Shown here in pieces: positions 1-8,184 of a DNA stretch of 63,384 nucleotides. A program made the translations under genes and the position numbers. The notes under the pieces are model-generated. The model was given only the letters and a program-made list of their open reading frames with translations, had not been told where the DNA came from and did not search any database. Positions within the stretch are counted from its first letter, which is position 1; each line of letters starts with the position of its first letter. Where the stretch lies: the NCBI GenBank assembly GCA_030055595.1, contig JASFYH010000008.1:1-63384 (forward strand). Reading direction: 5' to 3'. The DNA is from Archaeoglobales archaeon. Its GTDB lineage: Archaea > Halobacteriota > Archaeoglobi > Archaeoglobales > Archaeoglobaceae.

Positions 1-36
1 TCTTTGGACTTTCGATTTATCAAAGTTTTGGTTTGC

Positions 37-1452
37 TTATTTTTCAACCGCCCTTAGCCTTATAACAAAAACTGTTCCTTTTGGCTTATTATCTTCAACC
101 TTGATCTCTCCAGAATATCTTTCAACAAGTCTCTTGACTATGTAAAGCCCCAAGCCTGTGGAGGCTTTTTCACCATAGGTAAAGCCTTCTTCAAAAATTC
201 GAGGCTTGACCTCGTCTGGAATACCCTTGCCAAAGTCTGCAATTCTGATCTCAGCGTAACTTCCAGACTTCTTTATTTTCACTTCCACTCGATCTGTCTC
301 CGCATGCTGAACCGCGTTCTGGAAAATGTTCTCGAATATCACCCTAAGACCATCATCTGCGACGACTTCACAGTCCCCTTCAATGCTGATCGGAATGCCA
401 AAACCTTTCGCCACTTCTTCAGCCACGCTTTTAACGCTCATGAGCCTGAGTTCTCCCGATTTAACGACTTCTTCAAAGTTTTTAAGGTTCTTTATAACAT
501 TAACCGCCCTTTCGATCTGTGATCTTGTATTATGGCAGAACGTCTCCTTTCCCGTGTCTTTATAGAGTTCCATGTATCCAAGAGCGGAAGTAAGCGCATT
601 CAGCGTGTCGTGGCGGAGAATCCTGTTTATGAGCGAGATCATTCTCGAAAGCTCTTCGTTTTTCTTTCTCTCTTCTTCAAGTTGTGTGACGTCTGCAAAT
701 GCTACAATTCCGAATCTTTTTCCTTGCCAGATGTCTGAGACTCCAAAGGCTTTTAGTATTCGGTAACTTCCATCTTTTCGCTTCACTCTGAGCAAATATG
801 GCTCGAGTTGCTCTCCAGATAGCCTTTTTCTCATTACTTCTCTTGTTTTTTCCTTTTCTTCTTCATCGAATAGCTCCCAGAAAATTTCGCGCAAAAGTTC
901 ATCCTTCGTGTAGCCTGTTGCCTCTTCCACCGCCTTGTTAACGTAAACAAATTTTCCTTCGGTGTAAACGATACACGGCACAGGTGTTAGATCGACAAGC
1001 TTTTTGAACCATTCAAGGTTCTCTTCCGCAGTAGCCCCTCTTTCCTGAAGTTTACCAACGAATTTAATTCCTCCAGCAAATAGCAGTATTAAGCCAGATG
1101 CCTTAAGAATGCCCTCAACGAAAGTTCCAAAAAATTCTGGCTCAAGAATGAACTCATCAAGCAAGTCGATGCCAAGGGCTACGGTGAAAATCCCCCAGCC
1201 AAGAATTAATGGCTTGAAATTCCGAATTAAGAAAAGCAGAAAGAGTGCGAGTATGAACAGAAGCCCCTCAATAAAGACGTCTTCAACCTCAAACTCAAAT
1301 GCGTGTTTTGAAAGGAATAAATATGCCCAGAATCCTACCACTACTGCCCAAATGCCGATTAAAACAAGCAAAGTGTTTCTGTCGCTTTGAGCCTTCATTA
1401 CAATTTCATGAGATAGAGAGTATAAAAAATTTTTACTTTTCTGAAAGAACAT
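37..1452 (-). CDS. membrane PAS-domain sensor histidine kinase
   Basis: Predicted sensor kinase of 471 residues. Four hydrophobic segments lie at about residues 28-46, 60-78, 83-100 and 112-130. A PAS domain follows at about 147-262. The kinase core has an HDTLN motif (phospho-acceptor His near 281), an N-box (ENIFQNAVQH, about 374-383), and G boxes DFGKGIP (about 406) and TGLGLYIVKR (about 432). The sensed signal cannot be read from the sequence. No response regulator is adjacent; stand-alone receivers lie at 39 and 55 kb. The reading frame overlaps the end of pus10 by 20 bases if the first ATG is used; an internal Met at residue 19 would remove the overlap. Its C-terminus closely resembles the kinase fragment at the right edge of the window, so the two are paralogues. 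Confidence 0.9.
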   Translation of the reverse strand: MFFQKSKNFLYSLSHEIVMKAQSDRNTLLVLIGIWAVVVGFWAYLFLSKHAFEFEVEDVFIEGLLFILALFLLFLIRNFKPLILGWGIFTVALGIDLLDEFILEPEFFGTFVEGILKASGLILLFAGGIKFVGKLQERGATAEENLEWFKKLVDLTPVPCIVYTEGKFVYVNKAVEEATGYTKDELLREIFWELFDEEEKEKTREVMRKRLSGEQLEPYLLRVKRKDGSYRILKAFGVSDIWQGKRFGIVAFADVTQLEEERKKNEELSRMISLINRILRHDTLNALTSALGYMELYKDTGKETFCHNTRSQIERAVNVIKNLKNFEEVVKSGELRLMSVKSVAEEVAKGFGIPISIEGDCEVVADDGLRVIFENIFQNAVQHAETDRVEVKIKKSGSYAEIRIADFGKGIPDEVKPRIFEEGFTYGEKASTGLGLYIVKRLVERYSGEIKVEDNKPKGTVFVIRLRAVEK

Positions 1453-2512
1453 CGATCACGTCGAGCTTCTCAACAAAAGCCTTGAAATTCTTTGACAGGC
1501 TTGGCTCAGTCCTGCCGGAATCTCCGCTTACGAGCTCCTTTATATAAAGTCCCGCCTCAGCTTCGAACTTCAGAACTGCAACTTTGCCAAAATGGGCTAA
1601 AATTTCAGCCTTATAAAGCCTTCTGATTCTTAGTTTGTCCGCTCTTCTATGAAGAACTCTCTCTGGAGTTTTTTGCCTTATTTCACCAATAAGCTCATTA
1701 AGTGCTCTCTCAAGCTCTTCTTTGCTCACTTCTCTATCAAAAACTACTTTTGCTCTATAGACTTTCCTAAATCTTTCTTCCTTAACTCTTTCAACGTCTT
1801 CAGAATTTGCATAGCTCAATTGCTTAACCGCAACTTTTCCTTTTGAGAACTCGTTTATTCTTCTCTCCAGCTCGCTCAAATCAACTCTTCTCTTTTTTGG
1901 CTCGATGATCTCAAGAACAAAAGGTCTTCCATTGCCAAGCATTCTTGCGTCCACGTCTTCTCTGCCAGAGCCATGAAGAACCGCATCTTTTGCATCAAAG
2001 AGCTCAATTGCGGGAGTTGAAATTAACTCTTCAACGGAATAAAGGTATCTTTTGCCTGTATAATTGCAGATCTCACATCCCACGCCTTTGCATTTTCCAC
2101 AAAGCCATCTTGTCTGAGAAATGTTTCTTATCCTCTTTATATATCGACCGTAAATATATATTGGCTTAATATTTATTTGAAAGCTTAAATCTTCTGGATC
2201 GAAAACTATAATCACGTCGGGATCAAGAGAGGGCTTTTTACCAGTTATCGACTTTAGTTTTGACTGCAGTTCATTTTTTATCTCTGATTTGAGGTCGTAA
2301 TCAATTCCCCTAAGCTCAAAAAATTCCTGCAAAGCTCTAAAACTACCTTCACTCCTTATACCGACTTGAAAGCTTTCAAACTCGAAATCAAGCCTTTTTG
2401 AGATCTCTCCGACGATCTCGTCAATTTTTTCGAATACTTTGGCACAGATCGGACAGCTTTCACTCTCCACAAGCTCCAGATTCAACTTTTTTGCACATCT
2501 TTTGCAAAGCAT
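1433..2512 (-). CDS. pus10: tRNA pseudouridine synthase Pus10
   Basis: Archaeal Pus10, which makes pseudouridine 54 and 55 in the tRNA T-loop (family knowledge). The 359-residue protein has the family's N-terminal zinc pairs (CKRC at 3-6, CPIC near 20), a central THUMP-like region, a further Cys cluster (CGKCKGVGCEIC near 139) and the catalytic-loop signature GREDVDARMLG with the catalytic Asp. Length is normal for the archaeal family. The ATG at 2512 lies about 27 bases from the centre of a TATA-like element shared with the divergent sirtuin gene, so the message is probably leaderless. The histidine kinase gene follows and overlaps it. Confidence 0.93.
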   Translation of the reverse strand: MLCKRCAKKLNLELVESESCPICAKVFEKIDEIVGEISKRLDFEFESFQVGIRSEGSFRALQEFFELRGIDYDLKSEIKNELQSKLKSITGKKPSLDPDVIIVFDPEDLSFQINIKPIYIYGRYIKRIRNISQTRWLCGKCKGVGCEICNYTGKRYLYSVEELISTPAIELFDAKDAVLHGSGREDVDARMLGNGRPFVLEIIEPKKRRVDLSELERRINEFSKGKVAVKQLSYANSEDVERVKEERFRKVYRAKVVFDREVSKEELERALNELIGEIRQKTPERVLHRRADKLRIRRLYKAEILAHFGKVAVLKFEAEAGLYIKELVSGDSGRTEPSLSKNFKAFVEKLDVIDVLSEK

Positions 2513-2533
2513 TAATCCAGATCTGCGTTAAAG

Positions 2534-2543
2534 TAATAAATTT
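2534..2543. promoter_or_regulatory. shared divergent TATA-like element (pus10 / sirtuin)
   Basis: TAATAAATTT sits midway between the two divergent start codons (2512 on minus, 2564 on plus), about 25-27 bases from each. That is the usual archaeal TATA-to-start distance for leaderless transcripts. The element is AT-only and can be read as a TATA box on both strands. Assignment as a bidirectional promoter is inference from spacing. Confidence 0.5.
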
Positions 2544-2563
2544 GACCTTTTCGAGATCAAATC

Positions 2564-3358
2564 ATGGAGAGCTCGATCAAGGATCTTATAAAAAGAGCTG
2601 CGGAAGATCTTGCGAATTCAAAATATGCAGTAGCCTTTACAGGGGCAGGAATTTCTACTGAAAGCGGAATTCCCGACTTCAGAGGACCTTCTGGGATCTG
2701 GACAAGAGATCCTGAGGCTGAAAGAAGATCCTATGAGATCTTTGGCAAATTCCTAAGAAATCCAAAAGAATACTGGGAAGAAGCTCTCAGATCTCCGTTT
2801 TTCAGCATTCTCGAACAAGCAAAGCCTAATCCCGCTCACTATGCCTTGGCGGAGCTTGAGGAAATGGGGATCATTAAGGCGGTGATCACACAGAATATCG
2901 ATGCTCTACACCAGAAGGCGGGAAGCAAAAACGTTCTCGAGTTTCATGGGGGAATTACAAAACTTAGATGCATATACTGTGGCTGTAGATTTCCGAGAGA
3001 GGATTTTTCAAAAGAAATAGAAGAAAAAAGAATCCCTATGTGCAAAGAATGCGGAAGCCCGCTAAAAATGGACGTCGTTTACTTCACAGAACCAATTCCG
3101 AGAGACGTTTATGAGCTTAGCTTTGAAGAAGCAATGAAATGCGATCTGATGCTTGTGTGCGGAACTTCTGCGGTCGTTTATCCAGCTGCGGAATTGCCGA
3201 GGGTTGCAAAGAGGCGTGGAGCGAAGGTTATAGAAGTGAACTTCGAAGAAACACCGCTAACTCATGAAATGATCTCGGATTACCTCATAGAGGGAAAGGT
3301 CGGAGAGATTCTACCAAAAATTGTTGAAGAGGTGAAGAAGTTACGAGAGAGACAATAA
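2564..3358 (+). CDS. cobB: NAD-dependent protein deacylase, Sir2 family
   Basis: Sirtuin of 264 residues, removing acyl groups from protein lysines with NAD as co-substrate. Visible motifs in order: GAGISTESGIPDFRG (NAD binding, about 27-41), TQNIDALHQ (about 109), FHGG with the catalytic His (about 127), a four-Cys zinc site (CIYC and CKEC), and VCGTSAVVYPAA near the C-terminus. Archaeal sirtuins are known to act on Alba. The start is the first ATG and is probably leaderless, given the TATA-like element about 25 bases upstream. A small frame of unknown function begins inside or just after its 3' end. Confidence 0.94.
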   Translation: MESSIKDLIKRAAEDLANSKYAVAFTGAGISTESGIPDFRGPSGIWTRDPEAERRSYEIFGKFLRNPKEYWEEALRSPFFSILEQAKPNPAHYALAELEEMGIIKAVITQNIDALHQKAGSKNVLEFHGGITKLRCIYCGCRFPREDFSKEIEEKRIPMCKECGSPLKMDVVYFTEPIPRDVYELSFEEAMKCDLMLVCGTSAVVYPAAELPRVAKRRGAKVIEVNFEETPLTHEMISDYLIEGKVGEILPKIVEEVKKLRERQ

Positions 3359-3477
3359 TTAGACTTTTTGAGGTTGCAAACTCAAGGGACTGGAAACCTT
3401 GGGAGCTTCAGAGCACTCTAAAAAGGGAATTCGAAGGAGTTGTAGCGGTTGGTGATGACCTCTCGTTCGTTTTAAAG

Positions 3478-3672
3478 TTGAATTTAGAGATTCCAGACTT
3501 GGATTTGGAGCTTTTAGGGGGTAGAAAGTGCATCATTCGACCATTTAAAAATGCATATCGTTTTGAAAGAGGCTTCATAGCTTTCAGTGGAAAATTCCTT
3601 AGGATCAGCAGGGATCTCGAAAGAGAAAAGCTTGAGAAGATCCTAGATCTTCTGCTAAAAACAAAAAATTAA
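3478..3672 (+). CDS. small hypothetical protein, start uncertain
   Basis: Not recognised. The first canonical start is TTG at 3478, giving 64 residues, but it has no ribosome binding site. The same frame is open upstream through the end of the sirtuin gene, with protein-like content (for example VANSRDWKPWELQ). An extended protein of about 105 residues would need a non-canonical start such as ATA at 3355, which has a GAGGTG about 20 bases upstream. The visible part is basic and mixed alpha/beta (LLGGRKCIIRPF, FIAFSGKFLRISRD). It runs towards the convergent pfdB gene. Confidence 0.5.
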   Translation: MNLEIPDLDLELLGGRKCIIRPFKNAYRFERGFIAFSGKFLRISRDLEREKLEKILDLLLKTKN

Positions 3673-3790
3673 AATCGATCTGACCGCTGTGCCCCACTCA
3701 GGAGGAGATTTTAGTTATCTGCATAGCTAAAAACCTGAACCTAAAAAATGGCAAACAGTGTAGAAGTAGTCAATGTGCTTTTAGGGCACC

Positions 3791-4141
3791 TTAACCTGCT
3801 TGCTGTCCCAGTAATCCCTGAAGTTTCTTCTGTAACTCTGCAAACCTTTCTTTTAACCTTTCTTCTTGCCTCTCGAGAGTCTTTATCCTAATCTCGAAGC
3901 TCTCTTTTTTCTCGTTCAGCTCTCTGACAACCTTTTCCTTCCCCTCTCTCACAAGAATACTACCAACCGCTTTATAGATCGGCGTCTCTTCGCTTACATT
4001 CTGCAACTCCTCCAAAGCCTGCTTAGTCTCTTCAAACATCGCTTCGATCTGAGCCTTCTGATTCACTACGAGCTGTAATTGCTGTTGGATCTGCTGTAGT
4101 TGTGCCACTAAATTCTGAACCTGCGGGGGTAATTCGCTCAT
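3791..4141 (-). CDS. pfdB: prefoldin subunit beta
   Basis: Prefoldin beta, a subunit of the archaeal hexameric chaperone that holds unfolded proteins for the thermosome. 116 residues, almost wholly predicted coiled coil: a Gln-rich N-terminal helix, a short beta-hairpin region (ETPIYKAVGSILVREGK) and a C-terminal Lys/Glu-rich helix, the standard prefoldin plan. I chose the ATG at 4141, which overlaps the pcc1 stop as ATGA and has AGGTG seven bases upstream. The longer frame starting at 4186 would overlap pcc1 unnecessarily. Last gene of the sufC-sufB-pcc1-pfdB operon. Confidence 0.92.
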   Translation of the reverse strand: MSELPPQVQNLVAQLQQIQQQLQLVVNQKAQIEAMFEETKQALEELQNVSEETPIYKAVGSILVREGKEKVVRELNEKKESFEIRIKTLERQEERLKERFAELQKKLQGLLGQQAG

Positions 4142-4350
4142 ACCAACACCTCTATTTCCAAACACATATTTATGAGCCTCAACCATGAGTTGATTGCAGC
4201 TCTAAAGTCTGAGATCGAGTCTGCAAAGATCTCGATTTTGAGCTTTCCTTCAGATTGATAAATCTTTGCTTTGCTTATCGCATTGCTTTCCTCAGGCTTC
4301 AGAGCTCTTAGCAAGTCTTCTTTGCACTCAATTTCTATATATGCCTTCAT
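4138..4350 (-). CDS. pcc1: KEOPS complex subunit Pcc1
   Basis: 70-residue Pcc1-like protein, the dimerising subunit of the KEOPS complex that makes t6A37 on ANN-decoding tRNAs. The sequence shows the compact beta-alpha-beta-beta-alpha plan of the family with ALKPEE near residue 16 and the C-terminal helix DFRAAINSWLRLINMC. It overlaps sufB by four bases (ATGA) upstream and pfdB by four bases downstream, so the genes are translationally coupled. Linkage of Pcc1 with prefoldin beta is common in archaea and supports the call. Confidence 0.82.
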   Translation of the reverse strand: MKAYIEIECKEDLLRALKPEESNAISKAKIYQSEGKLKIEIFADSISDFRAAINSWLRLINMCLEIEVLV

Positions 4351-5432
4351 AGGGCACTTTTCATGTCCTCTATTGCCCTGTCTATTGTGGCTTTTAAAAC
4401 TTCTGGCAATCCCTTGATCTCGATCTCCATGAAGCCACGCACTATTGCTGACACCGCCTGATCTCTGCTCAGACCCCTTGACATGAGGTAAAAGATCTCT
4501 TCTTCCGCAATTTTACCTATTGCAGCCTCATGGCTCAATTCAACATTGGGATGTCTTGCAATAAGCTCTGGAATTGCAACGATCTCGCCTTTTTCAGAAA
4601 GAATCAGACCTTTACACTCAAGATGTCCTTTGACACCTTCAGCCTCGCCAATGATCTGTCCGCGAGCGTAAACCTTGCCACCTCTGCTTATGGTTCTTGA
4701 AATGATCTCAGCAACCGCACCGCTTTCCTTTAAAACCGCTCTTGAACCCGAGTCGATCGTGCAACCTTCTAAAGCGACTATTACACTGCTAAACACCGCC
4801 CTTGCGTTTTTTCCTACGTAAGCGGTCGGATACATCTGCACAAGCTTGACGGGGTTCAGAAGGATGTAGTTGCTAATGTATGTTGCCCCATCTTCTACCA
4901 TAACCGCACTTCTCGGGCGAACTTCGATGTTGTTCTGCCAGCTGTGGATCATTGTAAAGGTCAGCTTTGCATTCTTTTTGACAAAAAACTCTGAAACGCC
5001 AATATGCATGCCAATTGCAGTTGGATGAGAGGTGCAACCAGTTATTATGTTGATCTCTGAATTTTCTTCCGCTATGACGATGTTATGAACCTTTTGCTTA
5101 CCCGTTCTGTGAAGATAGAGACAAGCCTCAACTGGAATCTCCACTTTGGCATTTGGCATTGCCCTTATAAAGTATCCATTAACGTCTTCGCTGTCCGCTT
5201 CTTTCGTGAATTCATCCTGATCTCTGCGAAGAAGCTTCCAGAAGTAGTCTTTGACCCAGTCGTATTTTTCCATGGCGGACTTTATGCTCATGACCTCAAC
5301 GCCCTCGTAAAAGGAGGCGAATGTCTGGACTTCCTGATCTTTCTGCAAAAAAGTTCCTGAGCGCTTCTTTGGATCAAATTCTATCCCTACTTCCTTTAGC
5401 TTCTCAGTATCTACTCCATATCTTTCAGACAT
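4347..5432 (-). CDS. sufB: Fe-S cluster assembly scaffold, SufB/SufD-like
   Basis: Archaeal short SufB-like protein (361 residues; bacterial SufB is about 100 longer). With SufC it forms the minimal SUF scaffold that builds [Fe-S] clusters. The C-terminal family signature is clear: HLECKGLILSEKG, then PELIARHPNVELSHEAAIG and the helix EEEIFYLMSRGLS. A Cys (HLEC) and a His (LSHEA) sit where scaffold residues occur in SufB. The chosen ATG (MSERYG) overlaps the end of sufC by 22 bases; an in-frame Met lies four codons upstream. The many iron-sulfur proteins in this window are plausible clients. Confidence 0.88.
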   Translation of the reverse strand: MSERYGVDTEKLKEVGIEFDPKKRSGTFLQKDQEVQTFASFYEGVEVMSIKSAMEKYDWVKDYFWKLLRRDQDEFTKEADSEDVNGYFIRAMPNAKVEIPVEACLYLHRTGKQKVHNIVIAEENSEINIITGCTSHPTAIGMHIGVSEFFVKKNAKLTFTMIHSWQNNIEVRPRSAVMVEDGATYISNYILLNPVKLVQMYPTAYVGKNARAVFSSVIVALEGCTIDSGSRAVLKESGAVAEIISRTISRGGKVYARGQIIGEAEGVKGHLECKGLILSEKGEIVAIPELIARHPNVELSHEAAIGKIAEEEIFYLMSRGLSRDQAVSAIVRGFMEIEIKGLPEVLKATIDRAIEDMKSAL

Positions 5433-6151
5433 CTTGCAACACACCCCTCGTAGCCGTTCTTTCTTATCTGGGCAATAATGTCCTTGGGATCCCCAACACA
5501 GGCAACTCTGCCCTTGTATAAAATCACTCCATAGTCCGCTGAGACGTAGTCCAAGATATGACCTTGGTGAGTGATTATTATTCCTCCTTTTTCTCTCTCT
5601 TTTTTCTCTCTCTCAAGAAGCTCGCTAATTGCAGAGCCAACTATTGCTATGTTCTCCAAATCAACGCCACTGTCAGGTTCGTCGAGCAAAACGAAATCGG
5701 GATTCATAAGTAGAAGTTGTAAGATCTCCGATCTTTTTACTTCCCCTCCTGAAAAACCGACGTTTATAGATCTATGCAAGTGATCTTTCATTCTGAGCTT
5801 TTCCGCGAGCTCTATGATCTTTCCTTCGTTGCCACCAAGTTTTGCGCAATGGCTTAATATGTCGATCAGCTTAACCCCATTGATCTTTGGCGGATTCTGA
5901 AAAGACATCCCAAGTCCAAGTTTAACCCTCTCGTCAGTCGGCAGATTGGTTATATCAACCTTCTTGAAGATCATTCTTCCTCCAACGACCTTGTAGGCGG
6001 GATTTCCAATTATTGCGTTCAGAAGCGTCGATTTTCCACTGCCGTTCGGACCAAACAAGGCGAAAGTTTCACCCTTTTTGACGTAGAGGTTTACATTATG
6101 CAAGATCCTTTTTCCCTCAACTTCGACGCTTAGGTTAACGATCCTGAGCAT
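5411..6151 (-). CDS. sufC: Fe-S assembly ATPase SufC
   Basis: ABC-type ATPase that drives the SUF scaffold, 246 residues, normal length. Walker A is GPNGSGKST (about 34-42), the ABC signature is SGGEVKRSEI, Walker B is FVLLDEPDSGVD, and the H-loop His is in IITHQGHIL. It is a cytoplasmic ABC protein with no permease partner; the SufB-like gene follows with overlap. A TATA-like stretch (CTTTTTAAG on the minus strand, 6173-6182) lies about 26 bases before the ATG, so the four-gene operon probably begins leaderless here. Confidence 0.93.
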   Translation of the reverse strand: MLRIVNLSVEVEGKRILHNVNLYVKKGETFALFGPNGSGKSTLLNAIIGNPAYKVVGGRMIFKKVDITNLPTDERVKLGLGMSFQNPPKINGVKLIDILSHCAKLGGNEGKIIELAEKLRMKDHLHRSINVGFSGGEVKRSEILQLLLMNPDFVLLDEPDSGVDLENIAIVGSAISELLEREKKEREKGGIIITHQGHILDYVSADYGVILYKGRVACVGDPKDIIAQIRKNGYEGCVARCLKDME

Positions 6152-6230
6152 GATAAAAATTTAATTAGGAGCTTAAAAAGATTTTGAGCTTTTGGAAAAA
6201 TTCTAATTTACGAGGATCACATGGTCTTGT

Positions 6231-6893
6231 ATGAAACATAAGATCTTAGCAAGACCAAGCTATAGCCTTCTTGAGCTTGAGCTCGATAACAATGAGGAAG
6301 TGCTTGCGGAATCTGGAGCAATGGTTTACATGCGAAATGTCGAGATCTCGCCCGAGATGAAGGGCGGACTTTTTGGCGGGCTAAAGAGGAGTTTTCTCGG
6401 CGGAGAATCATTTCTTGTTAATAGGTTTATTTCGAAGGGCAAAGGTCTTCTTGGCTTGGCACCCAGTTACAATGGGGATATTACCTACATAAAGCTTTTA
6501 GGGAAATTATACGCTCAAAGCGGGGCTTTTTTAGCTTCTTCGCCAAGCATAGACATTGATATAAAGTGGGGAGGAGCCAAGACTTTCTTTGCTGGCGAAG
6601 GATTATTTTTGCTTAAGCTTGAGGGAAGTGGAGACCTATTTTTATCCTCATTTGGTGGTATTGAGGAGATAAACGTCGATGGATCGCTCTCAGTCGACAC
6701 AGGGCACATTGTGGCATTTGAAGAAACTTTAGACTTTAAGATTAGAAAAGCGGGAGGATTAAAGGCCACTCTTCTTAGTGGAGAAGGGCTTGTTGCGGAA
6801 TTCAATGGAAAAGGAAAAGTCTGGATTCAAACAAGATCGATAGCAGAGTATATAGGCTGGTTATCCTCGCTACTACCGCCACAGAGACGTTAG
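6231..6893 (+). CDS. TIGR00266/AIM24 family protein
   Basis: 220-residue protein of the AIM24 (TIGR00266) family: repeated beta-strands and Gly-rich turns, with the typical N-terminal ELDNNEEVLAESGAMVYM and the later AGEGLFLLKLEGSGDLFLS and VDTGHIVAFEETLDF. The family forms beta-rich trefoil-like assemblies of unknown biochemical role. No signal peptide or membrane segment is visible. Its stop overlaps the convergent dtdA stop by four bases. It stands alone on the plus strand. Confidence 0.85.
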   Translation: MKHKILARPSYSLLELELDNNEEVLAESGAMVYMRNVEISPEMKGGLFGGLKRSFLGGESFLVNRFISKGKGLLGLAPSYNGDITYIKLLGKLYAQSGAFLASSPSIDIDIKWGGAKTFFAGEGLFLLKLEGSGDLFLSSFGGIEEINVDGSLSVDTGHIVAFEETLDFKIRKAGGLKATLLSGEGLVAEFNGKGKVWIQTRSIAEYIGWLSSLLPPQRR

Positions 6894-7717
6894 ACCTCAA
6901 GCTTGAATTTTTTAGCTTCCTTAGCCTTTAGAATTTCAACCCCCCTGAGCTCACTGAAAAGACTTTTGATCTTCGAAGTTGTAGATTTATCGTCGTAGAT
7001 CAGATAATTCGCACCGCTGAGCTCAACCGCTCTCCGAAGAATTTCAGCATCAAGCTTTTCAAATGTATACTTTGCGAAGTTGTGTCCGAAGGTGAAAACG
7101 GTGTCAAGAATAATTTCAGTCTGCCTTGGGACATAATGAGTTCCACCAATGCCAACAGCGATCTTCCAGTCCTTTCTTGAGTCTCTTATTGCCTCAAAGA
7201 TCGCTTCAGCAACCACTTCCCCCGCTAAGCCGTCCTCCCACTCAACCTCGGTGGAGCCGATCTCGTAAAATGCGGATGGTTTTGAGATCTCCGAAGGTCC
7301 GTGGTGAGTTGCCTCCAGTGTGAACTCAAAGTCAGGAATTTTGTTAAGTTTACTTTTTAAAGCTAAGACAAAGTTCTTAATTGTGATCGGTGAGGGTTTT
7401 GCAAGTCTTTTTGACAAACCACCGTATATGTTATCGCCAACATTCCCCGAAACATGTGCGGTGAGGATCTTCCTTCCATCTTTACTGCTATGCCTTGAAA
7501 CAAATAGGATCTCATCAAACTCGAAAAATTTCGAGAGCTTTTGATCTATATTGTCAGCATATATGAGCCTTTCTTCCACTTCAGCGATTGCAAAATCATT
7601 TTCAACATGGAAAACGTAATCACCATGTTTCTTTTTTTCAAAACAGCCCATTGTAAGAAGATGAGACATTATGTTGAGTGAAGCGGGATCTACTGTGCTG
7701 CAGATCACGAGTTTCAT
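6890..7717 (-). CDS. dtdA: D-aminoacyl-tRNA deacylase, archaeal DtdA type
   Basis: Hydrolyses D-aminoacyl-tRNA, a proofreading step unrelated in fold to bacterial Dtd. 275 residues, the usual length. Conserved stretches are visible: ATHHGPSEISKPSAFYEIGS (about 132-151), the acidic EWEDGLAGEVVAEAI, and GIGGTHYVPRQTEI with a putative metal-binding His. It lies two bases downstream of pyrI on the same strand and probably belongs to the same transcript as pyrB-pyrI. The pyrimidine link is probably only positional. Confidence 0.92.
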   Translation of the reverse strand: MKLVICSTVDPASLNIMSHLLTMGCFEKKKHGDYVFHVENDFAIAEVEERLIYADNIDQKLSKFFEFDEILFVSRHSSKDGRKILTAHVSGNVGDNIYGGLSKRLAKPSPITIKNFVLALKSKLNKIPDFEFTLEATHHGPSEISKPSAFYEIGSTEVEWEDGLAGEVVAEAIFEAIRDSRKDWKIAVGIGGTHYVPRQTEIILDTVFTFGHNFAKYTFEKLDAEILRRAVELSGANYLIYDDKSTTSKIKSLFSELRGVEILKAKEAKKFKLEV

Positions 7718-7719
7718 AG

Positions 7720-8184
7720 TTAAATTAAAAATTCCGCAATTTTTTTAATTTTCTTGCCACAATAATGGCACTTTGCAATGACATCCCCATTTTCAGCTTT
7801 TATGTAGAAAATCGAAGTGATCGGTTCTTTTGTATTTGAAATACACATTTTGTTTGGACACCTTAAAATCCCTTGCACGATCTCGGGGAGCTTTACTTTG
7901 AATTTCTTCTCGATCTCATAATCCTTGATCATATTTATTGTGGCATTTGGGGCGATCAGAGCGATTTTATTCAGCTCATCTTCTTTAATAAAAAGCCCCT
8001 CGACCTTTACTATATCTTTCTTCCCCATTTTCTTGCTTGGAACATTTAGGGCCATTGAAACCGTCTCTTTGGTCTTCTCGTCAATTCTAAGTATTTTGAG
8101 AACCAAAAAAGCCTTTCCTGCAGGAATGTGATCGATCACCGTCCCCTCTCTGATCTTGCTTACAACAAGTTCCCTCTCCTTCAT
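7720..8184 (-). CDS. pyrI: aspartate carbamoyltransferase regulatory subunit
   Basis: Regulatory chain of ATCase that binds nucleotide effectors and contacts PyrB through a zinc domain. 154 residues. The N-terminal effector-binding part contains IDHIPAGKAFLVLKIL. The C-terminal zinc site is intact: CPNKMC and CHYCGKK supply four Cys ligands. The ATG overlaps the pyrB stop by four bases (translational coupling), the usual archaeal pyrBI order. Confidence 0.96.
   Translation of the reverse strand: MKERELVVSKIREGTVIDHIPAGKAFLVLKILRIDEKTKETVSMALNVPSKKMGKKDIVKVEGLFIKEDELNKIALIAPNATINMIKDYEIEKKFKVKLPEIVQGILRCPNKMCISNTKEPITSIFYIKAENGDVIAKCHYCGKKIKKIAEFLI

Noticed and set aside
3673-3790. C/D-box small RNA in the gap before pfdB
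   Set aside because: CTGA boxes occur, but no RTGATGA C box is at the proper distance on either strand.
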